A DNA stretch of 64,000 nucleotides from Clostridiales bacterium (GCA_018364155.1 JAGZMM010000004.1:1-64000); one strand, 5' to 3'. Positions 1 through 9,375 are shown, counted from the stretch's first letter. Notes: generated by a model from the letters alone, not told the origin. Translations and numbers: made by a program.

Positions 1-9
1 GGGGAATTT

Positions 10-552
10 ATGAAAAAAACTTTTGCATTGATTTTGGCGGTCTTATTTGTGGCGGTGAGCTTCTCGGGGTGCGGGACGGGACCCAATCTGGGATTTACTC
101 ATGAGGAATTTGGACAAATGCTTCAGCAGCGAATTGATGAAAGCAACTACAACTTGAAATTATCCTATTGGGACTATTTTGTGAGTGATGAAGGGATTGG
201 TCGTTATATTGGTCGTTATCTATGTGATGGATCCACTGTTTTTTCTTTTGTACTAACCTGTACAAATGGGGAAACCGGCCCGGTTAAAGACATATCCCTC
301 GCTCAAGACTATAAAAAGCAAGACATTCCTCGTGCCACAAAAGAGTTTCTGTTCGTAGCAGAGCAAATCTACGAAATATGCAATCCGGAATTTACCGAAG
401 AAGAAAAAAATAGCTTCCAGACTAATATCATAGATACAATTAACAAAACATCTGAAGACTACTTTTATATCACCCAAAGGAACATCCGGTATGATTATTC
501 AGATATAGAAGAAATAGATGTTATATTTTTTACTGCTACAGCAGAGAACTGA
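10..552 (+). CDS. Putative prophage-encoded lipoprotein of unknown function
   Basis: A 180-residue protein that begins with a basic N-terminus, a hydrophobic stretch and a lipobox (FSGC, Cys at about residue 21), so it should be exported and lipid-anchored. The mature part is polar and has no domain I recognise. It sits immediately before the tape measure gene, where phages usually carry tail assembly chaperones, and is closed off by its own terminator. It is clearly more AT-rich than the tail genes downstream of about 2.3 kb. A lipoprotein in this position could be a lysogenic-conversion or superinfection-exclusion factor, but that is inference. A GGGGA ribosome site lies just before the ATG, at the window edge. 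Confidence 0.6.
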   Translation: MKKTFALILAVLFVAVSFSGCGTGPNLGFTHEEFGQMLQQRIDESNYNLKLSYWDYFVSDEGIGRYIGRYLCDGSTVFSFVLTCTNGETGPVKDISLAQDYKKQDIPRATKEFLFVAEQIYEICNPEFTEEEKNSFQTNIIDTINKTSEDYFYITQRNIRYDYSDIEEIDVIFFTATAEN

Positions 553-566
553 TAATTATCTTTTCG

Positions 567-593
567 GCGCGCTCAAATGAGCGCGCTTTTTTA
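567..593 (+). terminator. Rho-independent terminator
   Basis: An 8-bp GC-rich stem (567-574 with 579-586), a 4-base loop and a run of T residues follow the lipoprotein stop. It separates the lipoprotein from the tape measure gene, suggesting the lipoprotein has its own transcription unit. Confidence 0.8.
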
Positions 594-616
594 TCTCTAT
601 TTTTAGGAGGCGAACT

Positions 617-3337
617 ATGGACCAGAATTCTTTTTCCGGGCAAAACAATCTCAATTTAGACTTAGGCATGCGTATCGATTTTGATACCAGCACCTTAGAA
701 CAAGGCATCGGACAGGCCGTCTCTTTACTTAACCGGCTAGCAGCCGCAACAGATAAGGCTGCCAAAAGCCAGGCGCAACTTGACAAAGAACTATCAGATA
801 AAACTGCCGCGGAAAACGCCAAGCTAATGACCAAAACCGTAAGCACTGGGATGGAAACGCTTTCCTCTCTTACAGGAGGCGCCACGGACGCAATCGGGAA
901 CATTATCGTTATGCTTTTCTCATTGCGGGAAGCGATGCTGGCAGGTGCATCAGCCGGAGCAATCTTCAACGCGGCGGTTTCCGGTATTATTGGGATCGGT
1001 GTTTCCCTTGTGACGGGTTTAATCAATACCATTCAAGAAGCACAGCGTGAACAGCAACAGGCGTTTGAAGATGCGGTCGACAATATGAAAACTTATAGCG
1101 ACAAGCTGGCAACCGTCAAAAAAAATATGGATATTTTAAACGATTCCACCTCCACCGTGGAAGAGCTTACTAAGGCACGAAATGCCTTAGCCGATACTCT
1201 GGATGGTGTCAAAATCGGCTTGGACGCTGAAGGAAACGCTATTCTGGCAGAGAACGATATTATTCAGCAACGGATCGACAAAGTGAAAGAAGAATTGGAG
1301 CTCAATCAAAAAAAGGTTGCTTCCAGCTTTGATGAGAAACAAACCTCATTAAGAAGCAAAGAACAGCAGATAGATAACAAAAAAAAAGAGCAAAAATCTA
1401 CAAATACTGCAATTGAAAACATCGATATTACCGGCCGCGAATCGGATCGAAGCGATTTGGAAAGCCAAATCGAGACGCAGACACAGGAGCTCATTACCCT
1501 GGAAGCTGAGCGGATGGAAAAGCAGCAAGAGGCTGGCGAAGCATTTACCGCACTAATCCAGACACAGATTGCTGGCTATAACGATATGTCTTCTATCCGT
1601 CAGGCAGTCATAAATCAAATGATTTCGGAAAATGAAAATTTGATTACCTCGGAGAACGGCGTCGAGCAAGTGCTTGAAATCATCAATAAACAATTGGAAA
1701 ATCGCGCAGGACCGTTGGAGTATATTCAAAGCTGCGAGGAGATGGCGCAGGCGAATGAAAAAATCCGAGCGGGAGTTTCCGATGATCTCAATTCTCTGCA
1801 ATCTCTTTCCAGCGCATACCAGACTTTACAGCAAGACGGAACCCTGTCTGCTGAGGCTCTGTACAATCTCGGTCAGGCGTTTCCTGAAATCAATAGTTAC
1901 ATTGCGGAAAGCGGCGATCTTTCCCTGCAAAACGGACAATTGCTGGTTGATTTATTCAATGCAAAAATGACGATGCAGAATCTGGAGCGGGAATCGCAAA
2001 TTACCACTTTAGAGGCGCAGAGACAAACGGCCGCTGAAGAGTTAAGAAATCTTACCGATAAAGCACATGCCTACGACACTCTTGCAGATGCAGCAACAAA
2101 CGCAACTGTACAACAACAGCTAGAGGCAAGCAAAGGAAAGCTTGACGATATCGACAAGACAATTGCCACTCTAAAAGCTGCATCAAAGACTGCCTCTACT
2201 ATTACTTTTGGCGATCTGCAACCAAAAGGTAACTCAAAAAATAATTCCTCCAAAAACGAGGCGCTGCAAAACGAAATAAAGCTGCTTGAGCAAAAGAAAA
2301 AGATGGATCAGGTGACCAACGAAGAAGAGCTCGCGTGGCTGGAGAGAATGCTGGGGCAGTACCGCATGAGCGCGGAAGAGCGGCAGGATCTGGAGTACCG
2401 GATTTACCAGGTGAAAAAGAAGCTGCAGGATGAGGAAGAAAAACGGCTACAGCAACAGATCAAACAGCTCGACGAGCTGGGAAGTGCGGTGACCTCGGCG
2501 CTCAAGGCACGGTACGAGGAACAAAAGGAAATCGAGCAAAAGCGCATCGATGACAGCATCCAGAGCTGGAAGGTCTGGGAGGAGCAGACGGTCGCGGCCA
2601 TTCAGGGGCAGATCGACGCGCTCGACGAGCTGGAAGAGGAACAGGAGTCCGCCGATAAGCGGGCGGAATACGAGCGCAACAAGCAGGCGCTGGAGCTGCA
2701 AAAGGCGTATGAAAAGGACCTGTATCAGCGGGAAATGATTCAAAAGGAGATCAACCGCCTGGACAAGGAAGAACAGAAACGTCTCGAGCAGGAAGCCAGG
2801 GACGAACTTCGCAAGCAACTCGAACAGCAGATCGAGGATGCAAAGGAGCAGTCCAAACAAAAGCAGGAGGCTCTGGAGAAGGAATCGGAGGCCTTGGATG
2901 AGACCTACGAAAAGCTGATGCAGGATTCGGCCTTGAAGGCAGAAGCCGAGCGGATGCTGATGCAGGCAAGCCAGGAGGATATCCTGCAGCTGCTGCAGAG
3001 CTATGCGCCGGACTATGAGGTGGTTGGCCAGTCCATGGGCGAAAAGCTGGTGGAAGGGTTTACGCAGAAGGTGGGGTCCATCGAGGACTACTTCAATCGG
3101 ATCCAGACGCAGATCGACGCGTTTCACTCGGCGGTGGCCAATGCTGCCAACCAAGCGGCCGATCACTTCTATGCGAGCCGCGCACAGGAAGAAGCAAGAA
3201 TCGCCGCGCAGGCGGCTCCGACCAACGTCCAGATGACAGTCAATTTCAACCAGCCGGTGGAAAGTCCCATCGAGACCCGGCGGGAATTGGAAAAAGCCAT
3301 GCAAAGCATGGTCGTCAAAATTCAACAGGGAGGTTAA
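617..3337 (+). CDS. Phage tail tape measure protein
   Basis: A 906-residue protein that would set tail length and act during DNA ejection. Residues of about 90-138 are hydrophobic and glycine/alanine-rich, as in tape measure proteins, and are followed by long charged coiled-coil segments (about 140-310 and 550-800). The last 40 residues resemble the C-terminal beta tail seen in many siphophage tape measure proteins. The ATG has a strong AGGAGG site. The distal tail protein gene follows after 7 bases. Base composition changes sharply near base 2290 (residue about 560): upstream is AT-rich with many AAA/GAA/ATT codons, downstream is GC-rich like the rest of the tail module. This suggests a recombinant gene. 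The identity rests on architecture and position rather than on a single diagnostic motif. Confidence 0.8.
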   Translation: MDQNSFSGQNNLNLDLGMRIDFDTSTLEQGIGQAVSLLNRLAAATDKAAKSQAQLDKELSDKTAAENAKLMTKTVSTGMETLSSLTGGATDAIGNIIVMLFSLREAMLAGASAGAIFNAAVSGIIGIGVSLVTGLINTIQEAQREQQQAFEDAVDNMKTYSDKLATVKKNMDILNDSTSTVEELTKARNALADTLDGVKIGLDAEGNAILAENDIIQQRIDKVKEELELNQKKVASSFDEKQTSLRSKEQQIDNKKKEQKSTNTAIENIDITGRESDRSDLESQIETQTQELITLEAERMEKQQEAGEAFTALIQTQIAGYNDMSSIRQAVINQMISENENLITSENGVEQVLEIINKQLENRAGPLEYIQSCEEMAQANEKIRAGVSDDLNSLQSLSSAYQTLQQDGTLSAEALYNLGQAFPEINSYIAESGDLSLQNGQLLVDLFNAKMTMQNLERESQITTLEAQRQTAAEELRNLTDKAHAYDTLADAATNATVQQQLEASKGKLDDIDKTIATLKAASKTASTITFGDLQPKGNSKNNSSKNEALQNEIKLLEQKKKMDQVTNEEELAWLERMLGQYRMSAEERQDLEYRIYQVKKKLQDEEEKRLQQQIKQLDELGSAVTSALKARYEEQKEIEQKRIDDSIQSWKVWEEQTVAAIQGQIDALDELEEEQESADKRAEYERNKQALELQKAYEKDLYQREMIQKEINRLDKEEQKRLEQEARDELRKQLEQQIEDAKEQSKQKQEALEKESEALDETYEKLMQDSALKAEAERMLMQASQEDILQLLQSYAPDYEVVGQSMGEKLVEGFTQKVGSIEDYFNRIQTQIDAFHSAVANAANQAADHFYASRAQEEARIAAQAAPTNVQMTVNFNQPVESPIETRRELEKAMQSMVVKIQQGG

Positions 3338-3344
3338 TTGTGAA

Positions 3345-4235
3345 ATGCAAAAACTGATCTATGTTCCGCCTGGAGCTTCCATCGACCGCATCGACGAATG
3401 TGCGGTCTTTTCTTTGTCCCCGCCGCTGATTCTGGGCACCGTATCCGGCGTGGGCGGGGCGGACACTACGCTGGTGCAAGACACTATCCCGGGGCTCGAC
3501 GGCGTACATGTGTACACCATGCGCACAGAGTCTCGGGAGGTGAGCGCTACCATTCACGTCAAGGGGGGGACCAGGCAGGGAATGTACGAAAAACGGTTTG
3601 CGCTCATTCGCAAGCTTTCCCCGAAAAAGGATCCGGGTATGCTCTATTACCAGAACGATTACATTTCGGTGCGCATTGCTGCGTATCCAGCGAATGCGGC
3701 GGAGTTCGCCACGCGGATCAAGAACTTTAACACCGCACAATTGTCCTTCCGGTGCCCGTCCCCTTACTGGGAGGCGGTGGAGGAAATGCCCCCTTCCTAC
3801 ATGGCCTATGTGGAAGGGGGATTTTCGTTCCCGCTGGAATTTGCGCCGGAAAACGACCACAAGATCCAGTTCGCATCCCGCTCCAACCACTGCACGGTGG
3901 TAAACGGCGGGACGGTGCCGACGCCGGTACGCTTGACCATTTTGGGACCGGCAAAAAATCCGTCGGTCATCAATCAGACCACCGGAGAGGCGATTTCGGT
4001 AAAGAAGGTTCTCGACGAAGGCGAAACGCTGACGATTTACACCAAGCCGGGAGAAAAGCGGGTGCTGCTGACCGACAAAAACCAGGTGACCACCAGCGCG
4101 TTCGCCTATATCGATTTGCAGAGCAGCTTTTTCCAGCTTCAGCCGGGGGTCAATGAGTTGACGTACGCTTGTGAGAACGACAGTGTGCTGACGCGGGTCA
4201 TCATTCAGTTCCGCGAACGGTACGCGGGGGTATAA
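3345..4235 (+). CDS. Phage distal tail protein (Dit family)
   Basis: A 296-residue protein directly after the tape measure gene and before the Gp37-like gene, the usual place of the distal tail protein that forms the hub between the tail tube and the baseplate. The N-terminal half has the motifs typical of this family (IPGLDGVHVYTM-like turn around residues 48-60, followed by a beta-rich segment and RCPSPYWE near residue 132). The C-terminal half is a beta-sandwich-like domain of about 130 residues. The stop is followed after 3 bases by the next gene, so translation is probably coupled. The family call is from recognition of the sequence and its location. Confidence 0.82.
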   Translation: MQKLIYVPPGASIDRIDECAVFSLSPPLILGTVSGVGGADTTLVQDTIPGLDGVHVYTMRTESREVSATIHVKGGTRQGMYEKRFALIRKLSPKKDPGMLYYQNDYISVRIAAYPANAAEFATRIKNFNTAQLSFRCPSPYWEAVEEMPPSYMAYVEGGFSFPLEFAPENDHKIQFASRSNHCTVVNGGTVPTPVRLTILGPAKNPSVINQTTGEAISVKKVLDEGETLTIYTKPGEKRVLLTDKNQVTTSAFAYIDLQSSFFQLQPGVNELTYACENDSVLTRVIIQFRERYAGV

Positions 4236-4238
4236 GAT

Positions 4239-5432
4239 ATGAAAATTCCTGCAATCCGTATCATTGACACAAGCGGCGCGCTGCTGACGGAGGTGGATAC
4301 CTATACCTCCCTGTACTTTAAGCGCAGCTGGCAGGGGGTGGGCGACTTCCAGTTCGTCCTGCCTGCCGACGCGCAGGGACTTGGAGATATTGGGCTGGGC
4401 CATTATATCATGCTCGATAACGACGGGCACCGGGCTGGAATCATCCGAAGTCTGGAATACACCGAGGACAACCGCGGGCCGGTTTTATCCGTCAAGGGAG
4501 TGACGTTAAACGGTTTGGCAGCCCAGCGCATCACGGTTCCAAAAATGAAAGATGTGAACGCAAACCCGGATAGCGGCGAACCGGAAGAGACAGACCCGAA
4601 CGGCGGCTATGATAACGTTCCAGAGCTGACAAAGGAAAACCCCAACCCCATTCCGGTGCCGGCGGAAACAATTCTGAAAACCTATGCGTCCCGTCATTTG
4701 GCGCAGCCGCAGGACCCCACGCGCCGGATTCCTATGACGGTGGATGCAGATTTCGGACGAGGCATGAAGACCGTTTGGATGAGCCGGTACGAGCGGCTGG
4801 ACACGGTGCTGCAAAAGGCGGCGGAATACTGCGATATGGGATGGGAAATCTACCTGGACAAAGACGGCGGGCTGCATTTCGACGTGATCCCTGGTTCGGA
4901 TCATTCGGTTTCCCAGGAGGAGAACAGCCCGGTGCTTTTCTCCCTTGACTTTGAATCCATCAAGAGCCTTAACCATTTGCAGGATCTGTCCGGTTACCTA
5001 AACCTGGGCTATGCGGCTGGAATGGGCGAAGGGTATGACCGCACGGTACTGAAGGTGACCAATGAGCAAACCGAGCCGACGGCTTTTACACGGTTTGAGA
5101 CCTTTCTCGACTGCGGCGACCTGGCGATCACGGTCTCCGACACGGCTATGAGCCTGGTGGACGAAGGAAAACACCAGCTCAAGGAATTCGAAAAGCAGGA
5201 AAGCCTCTCAGCGGTAGTAGCGCCGGAAAGCTCCTTTGTATATGGTGTGGACTGGGCTTTGGGCGATCTGGTGACCATCCAAAGCCGGATTGGCGGCGTC
5301 TCTTTAGACGCGCGGATTGCAGAGATCACCGAACGGTACGAAAGCACGCAGATGGGCATTGATGTAACCTTTGGAACGGCTCCGCTGCATTTGGGACGGG
5401 TCATTCAAAGCCTTAAAAACATTCCCCGGTAA
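4239..5432 (+). CDS. Phage tail protein, siphovirus ReqiPepy6 Gp37-like family
   Basis: A 397-residue baseplate/tail-tip protein. The start (IRIIDTSGALLTEVDTYTSL, residues about 5-24) and the following LYFKRSWQGVGDFQF and GVTLNGLAAQRI segments are characteristic of the Gp37-like family, which stands where other siphophages have the tail endopeptidase (Tal). It lies directly behind the distal tail protein. About residues 105-130 form a proline/aspartate-rich insert that looks like a linker. A hairpin with T residues follows the gene, so the tail-tip and fibre genes may be partly separate transcripts. Confidence 0.82.
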   Translation: MKIPAIRIIDTSGALLTEVDTYTSLYFKRSWQGVGDFQFVLPADAQGLGDIGLGHYIMLDNDGHRAGIIRSLEYTEDNRGPVLSVKGVTLNGLAAQRITVPKMKDVNANPDSGEPEETDPNGGYDNVPELTKENPNPIPVPAETILKTYASRHLAQPQDPTRRIPMTVDADFGRGMKTVWMSRYERLDTVLQKAAEYCDMGWEIYLDKDGGLHFDVIPGSDHSVSQEENSPVLFSLDFESIKSLNHLQDLSGYLNLGYAAGMGEGYDRTVLKVTNEQTEPTAFTRFETFLDCGDLAITVSDTAMSLVDEGKHQLKEFEKQESLSAVVAPESSFVYGVDWALGDLVTIQSRIGGVSLDARIAEITERYESTQMGIDVTFGTAPLHLGRVIQSLKNIPR

Positions 5433-5476
5433 AAACCGGACTGTACCATGCAAAACGGAACATATAAATATTTGCG

Positions 5477-5510
5477 GCGCCGCGCGGGAACCCTCCCGCA
5501 TGGCGCTTTT
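5477..5510 (+). terminator. Hairpin with T run after the Gp37-like gene
   Basis: Two stacked helices (5477-5481 with 5502-5506, and an inner 6-bp GC-rich helix) are followed by TTTT. It lies in the 128-base gap between the Gp37-like gene and the first fibre gene and could be a partial terminator. Confidence 0.55.
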
Positions 5511-5560
5511 GATTGCTTTGCAATACCGGCAAAGCAAAATGACGAAAGGAAGTGAGACCA

Positions 5561-7195
5561 TTGAGCGAAAGTTCTATGTTTTTTGATTCGTACCTGGACG
5601 ACAAGCGGCTGTATTCCTCAGGCGACTTTGCAAAATATATGCGGCTTTTCTACGCGGACGGCGTGGTGATGCATCAGACAAACGCGGAAAGCCTTAAGGT
5701 CTACAAGGGAACGTCGGATTTGTCCGTCTCCATCAATCCGGGCGCGGCGATTATACGGGGCTATAGTTATTTCAACGACTACGAACCGCTGCACAAAGCG
5801 CCTTTGGGCGCGGATGCCTCCTACCCGCGCATTGACCGGGTAATCCTGCGCCTGAGCTTAACGCAGCGCAGTGTGTCGGCCGACATCAAACCGGGAACGG
5901 CGGCTTCCACTCCCCTGCCCCCGCCTCTTACCCGCAATGAGAACGAATATGAGCTGTCACTGGCGCAGCTATATATTCCAGCCAATTCTGCCGTTATCGA
6001 GAAGGTGACGGACGAACGGTATGACGCCACCGTCTGTGGCATTGCGGCGGGGCTTTATACGCTGGATATGGAAGACTACCGCAAGCAGATGGAAGATACT
6101 TTAGACTGGCTTTCTCAAAACGCGGGATACAGCAACCCGAACCTGCTGCTCGACAGCCACTTTAAGGTGTGGGAGGACGGCGACTCGTTTTCCGATATTT
6201 CGGCACAGGGCCAGTATACCGCCACCATGTGGTCGGTAGTGAATATCAGCGGTGTGGCGGGGCTTTCGGTGTCCAAGGCGCAAAACGGGATGCGCCTCGC
6301 TTTTGGCGGGAGTGGTGAGCAGGTGGTCATGGTGGCCCAGCAGATGGAGCAAGCGGACAAGGCGGCGCTTGACGGACAGACGGTCACACTGTCGTGGTCG
6401 GTTGACGGCACCATTTATCAGCGCACCACCCTTTTCCAAGCATCGGCCAACAATCCGGTGGAACTCTTCGTCAAAGGCGAAGGCGGATCGGAAGCTGTGC
6501 TTAACTGGGTAAAGCTGGAGCTTGGAGCTACACGGACCCGGTGCATGCCAAGGCCGTTTGTTGAGGAGCGTAATGCTACGCTGCGATATTTTAAGAAAAT
6601 TGACAGCGCGGTTCGCAATTACGCGTATGGGTCGCTTCCCTCCGGCGGATGGAAGGCATTTTACAACTATAATTACGAGGAACTAGTCAAAAAACCGCAG
6701 CTGTTGGATGCAGAAGAGAAAAATTTTGTGATTATGGATTCCACAAACAACACCCCTGTGATGGAAGCTCAGGCGGCTTCGATCCATGTTGTTTCCCCGC
6801 GCAATCTGACCCTTGAGTATGATGCGAAGGACCATACCTATCTCATTCCTCAGAAACCGATCCGGCTGGATGCAAGGGACGCGGCTAACCCACTGCCGAC
6901 GATTGCCGTCTATTCTGTACAGGGACCAAATACGGCAAAGAAGGACGAGCCTATCACCTTTACGGTGGTGACCAGCCCAAACACAGCAAATATCCGTCTC
7001 TACAATGACAATGGAACGGTGTTGTCCCCCTCCTCCCAAACGGTGACTTCCAATACAGATGGGACAAAAACGTACACCTTTATCGTGTCGCTCGGGAGTC
7101 CGGGAAATCGAACCTTGGAATTCCGCGCGGCAGGAGCCGACGGTATTTATTTCGTGCCGGGATTCCCGGTAAACATTAAAATAACAAATTCCTAA
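5561..7195 (+). CDS. Phage baseplate/receptor-binding protein with carbohydrate-binding-like and Ig-like domains
   Basis: A 544-residue structural protein. Residues 1 to about 185 form a module shared with the next gene (MFFDSY start, FYADGVVM, ASYPRIDRVILR, LTRNENEYELSLAQL, GIAAGLYTL). About 190-330 resemble the sugar-binding-like domain of many fibres (starts NPNLLLDSHFKVW, ends WVKLELGATRT). About 430-544 look like an Ig-like beta domain. I chose the TTG at 5561: AAAGGAAG ends 8 bases before it, while an upstream GTG overlaps that ribosome site, and the paralogue at 7221 starts with the same TTG-AGC-GA context. It probably sits on the baseplate and contributes to host recognition, by inference. 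Confidence 0.75.
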   Translation: MSESSMFFDSYLDDKRLYSSGDFAKYMRLFYADGVVMHQTNAESLKVYKGTSDLSVSINPGAAIIRGYSYFNDYEPLHKAPLGADASYPRIDRVILRLSLTQRSVSADIKPGTAASTPLPPPLTRNENEYELSLAQLYIPANSAVIEKVTDERYDATVCGIAAGLYTLDMEDYRKQMEDTLDWLSQNAGYSNPNLLLDSHFKVWEDGDSFSDISAQGQYTATMWSVVNISGVAGLSVSKAQNGMRLAFGGSGEQVVMVAQQMEQADKAALDGQTVTLSWSVDGTIYQRTTLFQASANNPVELFVKGEGGSEAVLNWVKLELGATRTRCMPRPFVEERNATLRYFKKIDSAVRNYAYGSLPSGGWKAFYNYNYEELVKKPQLLDAEEKNFVIMDSTNNTPVMEAQAASIHVVSPRNLTLEYDAKDHTYLIPQKPIRLDARDAANPLPTIAVYSVQGPNTAKKDEPITFTVVTSPNTANIRLYNDNGTVLSPSSQTVTSNTDGTKTYTFIVSLGSPGNRTLEFRAAGADGIYFVPGFPVNIKITNS

Positions 7196-7220
7196 CGGTT
7201 GATAAAAGGAGGAGATTTTT

Positions 7221-8006
7221 TTGAGCGAGACATCCATGTTTTTCGATTCCTATCCCCAGGATGAACGAAAGTATTCGTCGGCGGCTTTTGCTAAGTTTAT
7301 GCAGTTATTCTATGCAGACGGGGTGGTGATGAACGGGGACAGCTGCCTGCAGGTCCGCAGGCGGGAAGGAGAGCTGGCAGTGACGGTGGACCCGGGCAAG
7401 GCCGTTGTGCGGGGCTATGCGTACTTTAACGAGAATGAGCCATTGGTGTTGTCTGTTCCTTATTCCAACTCCACCTATTCGCGCATTGACCGAGTGGTGC
7501 TGCGGCTGGACCTGCAAGAGAAGGCACGCAGTGTGTCGCTGAAAATTTTGGAGGGAGTTGCGGGCGCCAATCCTTCCCCCAAGCCGTTAACCCGCAACGA
7601 TATCACTTGGGAACTGTCGCTGGCACAGCTGCATGTTCCGGCCAACGCCACAATGGTGACGGCGGTAATTGACGAACGATTGGATGCGTCCGTGTGCGGA
7701 GTGGCGGCTGGACTCTATACCCTCAACGCCCAGGATTACCAGCAGCGGGCAGAAGAAATCCTGGATCAGCTGGCTAACCAAGGTTACGTCACGCTGACGG
7801 AATACAACAGCAAGGTGAATCAAAATGTAAAGACGACCGCTTCGCCTACCTTTGCGGGGTTGACGGTCAAAAGTACGATCAGCGGTACTGCCGACAATGC
7901 GTCGAAGCTCGGTGGGCTTGGCCCGGAGGGATATCAGAAAAAGGTGACCGTTGGGACTTCGGTGCCCGGTTCGCTGGCGGAAGGCGAAATCTTTGTATTG
8001 GTGTAA
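7221..8006 (+). CDS. Phage baseplate/fibre protein, paralogue of the preceding gene
   Basis: A 261-residue protein whose first 185 or so residues are clearly homologous to those of the gene at 5561 (same MFFDSY start, YADGVVM, YSRIDRVVLRLDL, LTRNDITWELSLAQLHVPAN, GVAAGLYTLNAQDY). The C-terminal 75 residues differ: a short fibre-like tail with TASPTFAGLTV and TADNASKLGG, a motif common in phage fibre proteins. Translation starts at TTG 7221 with a strong AAAGGAGGAG site. The pair looks like a duplication of an attachment module with different distal domains. Confidence 0.75.
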   Translation: MSETSMFFDSYPQDERKYSSAAFAKFMQLFYADGVVMNGDSCLQVRRREGELAVTVDPGKAVVRGYAYFNENEPLVLSVPYSNSTYSRIDRVVLRLDLQEKARSVSLKILEGVAGANPSPKPLTRNDITWELSLAQLHVPANATMVTAVIDERLDASVCGVAAGLYTLNAQDYQQRAEEILDQLANQGYVTLTEYNSKVNQNVKTTASPTFAGLTVKSTISGTADNASKLGGLGPEGYQKKVTVGTSVPGSLAEGEIFVLV

Positions 8007-8018
8007 GGAGGTGGGAGA

Positions 8019-8927
8019 ATGGCAAGTAACTTTGAAGCCGTAGAAGGCACACAGCATAAAGATTGTATGCGCGGAATTCTATATTGGACGTCCACTCCAA
8101 ATTACGACGCCAACACCAGCACCCTGAACGTCCAGTTACTAGTTGACCAAGACGAAATACAATCCAATGGGCTCCCCTATTACGATTGGAACGGAATGGT
8201 TAGAGGGGCTTACATCGGGATAGATGGAGATACACAGCATTTTGGGGAATTTAATTCGGATACTACACTTGGAAAATGGGACTACTCACCGAGCACGTCG
8301 CCTACCGGGCATTGGGCAAAAATCATTGTTACCCGAAACGGGTATGTGATCCCGCATAATCCGGATGGGAACAAAACCGTCATGCTGACCGGTAAATTTA
8401 ACCTTACTTCCGGCGGCAATGGCCCCGGCGAAATAACGCTTACCGCATACGCAACTCTCGACCCCATTCCCCGCACCCCATCCGCGCCGACTAATCCGAG
8501 CCTGTCCATGGACCGCAATCATACCGTTTACCTATCCTGGGGAGCCGCTTCCGGGTATGTAACCGGTTATCTGCTGGAATACCGGCATTCCGATCCAAAT
8601 ACGGATGCGTATTCAGATTGGAAATACATGGGGCAAACAACAAATACCTCTTTGGTTACCAGTGTAGATTCTTGGCCTTCTGGAACTGGAATTAACTACC
8701 GGGCATGCGCTCTAAACGGGAGTTTAGCGTCCGGCTGGACAGATTTCGGCTGGGTTGTTCGCAAAGGTGGAATATATGCCAGCAACAATGGAGAACGCAG
8801 ATTTGGGACCGTCTATGCGCCGGGTACGCCTCCGGTCAAGGCGAAAGGCGTCTTTATTGGGAACGCAAACGGAGTTCCTGTGGAGTCTATACGGATTATA
8901 GACGAAAAAAATCGCCCGGTTTTGTGA
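8019..8927 (+). CDS. Phage structural protein with an N-terminal beta domain and fibronectin type III-like domain
   Basis: A 302-residue protein, not recognised precisely. Residues 1 to about 150 are beta-rich, with segments such as YDANTSTLNVQLLV and TVMLTGKFNLTSGG like the N-terminal domains of several siphophage appendage proteins (DUF859-like impression). Residues of about 160-245 read as a fibronectin type III-like fold (PSAPTNPSLSM, VYLSWGAASG, GYLLEYRHS). The last 40 residues resemble a short C-terminal piece found on tail appendages. AAGGAGGTGGGAGA precedes the ATG. It lies among fibre genes, so a role in the tail tip or host binding is likely. Confidence 0.65.
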   Translation: MASNFEAVEGTQHKDCMRGILYWTSTPNYDANTSTLNVQLLVDQDEIQSNGLPYYDWNGMVRGAYIGIDGDTQHFGEFNSDTTLGKWDYSPSTSPTGHWAKIIVTRNGYVIPHNPDGNKTVMLTGKFNLTSGGNGPGEITLTAYATLDPIPRTPSAPTNPSLSMDRNHTVYLSWGAASGYVTGYLLEYRHSDPNTDAYSDWKYMGQTTNTSLVTSVDSWPSGTGINYRACALNGSLASGWTDFGWVVRKGGIYASNNGERRFGTVYAPGTPPVKAKGVFIGNANGVPVESIRIIDEKNRPVL

Positions 8928-8982
8928 ACCGGGTCTAGAAATGAATTCGCGTTTACATGCGAACAAACGTTAGGAGAATTTC

Positions 8983-9375
8983 ATGCGAACCATAACTTTT
9001 ACGATCCAGGGAGAACAGCTGGTTCCTTCCACTCCGCTGGCCGGACAAGCCGGCGAGCATTTGGACACGCGGCTTTCCTTCTCCTTACCAGAGGAGTGGC
9101 AGGGGATGGACGAATATTCCCTGCATTTCTACATGGAAACTGGCCGGTGCTATCAGTCTGTACCTTTGCATGAACCGGTGCAGTTTTCCCTGCCGCAGGC
9201 GTTGCTGGCAGGCGGCAATTTGGCTCTGCTTTTGGAAGGGCGCAAAGACGAGGAAATTCACCGCACTTCTATGGCAAAGCTTCTGGTCGAAGAATGTCCG
9301 GACATTCCTTGCGGGGAAGCGCAAACAGCCGCCCCCCTGGAAGGTTTGGTCAAGGGACCTTCCAGCACAGACTAA
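8983..9375 (+). CDS. Short fibre N-terminal-domain protein, truncated paralogue of the large fibre gene
   Basis: A 130-residue protein matching the first 115 residues or so of the large fibre at 9615: both begin MR-I, then TIQ-E, AGQAGEHL, PEEWQ, FY followed by Y(Q/R)(S/T)VPL, PVFFPLPQAL-like and HRTS. It lacks the coiled coil and everything beyond it. It ends at TAA 9373, with a second in-frame stop two codons later; the frame then stays open to about 9590. It may be a free-standing baseplate adaptor or what is left of a second fibre gene. GGAG precedes the ATG at good spacing. Confidence 0.65.
   Translation: MRTITFTIQGEQLVPSTPLAGQAGEHLDTRLSFSLPEEWQGMDEYSLHFYMETGRCYQSVPLHEPVQFSLPQALLAGGNLALLLEGRKDEEIHRTSMAKLLVEECPDIPCGEAQTAAPLEGLVKGPSSTD

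Noticed and set aside
2447..3325. 292-codon minus-strand frame inside the tape measure gene
   Set aside because: It is the mirror of a GC-rich coiled-coil gene; its leucine/arginine-rich translation reflects reversed Gln/Glu/Lys codons.
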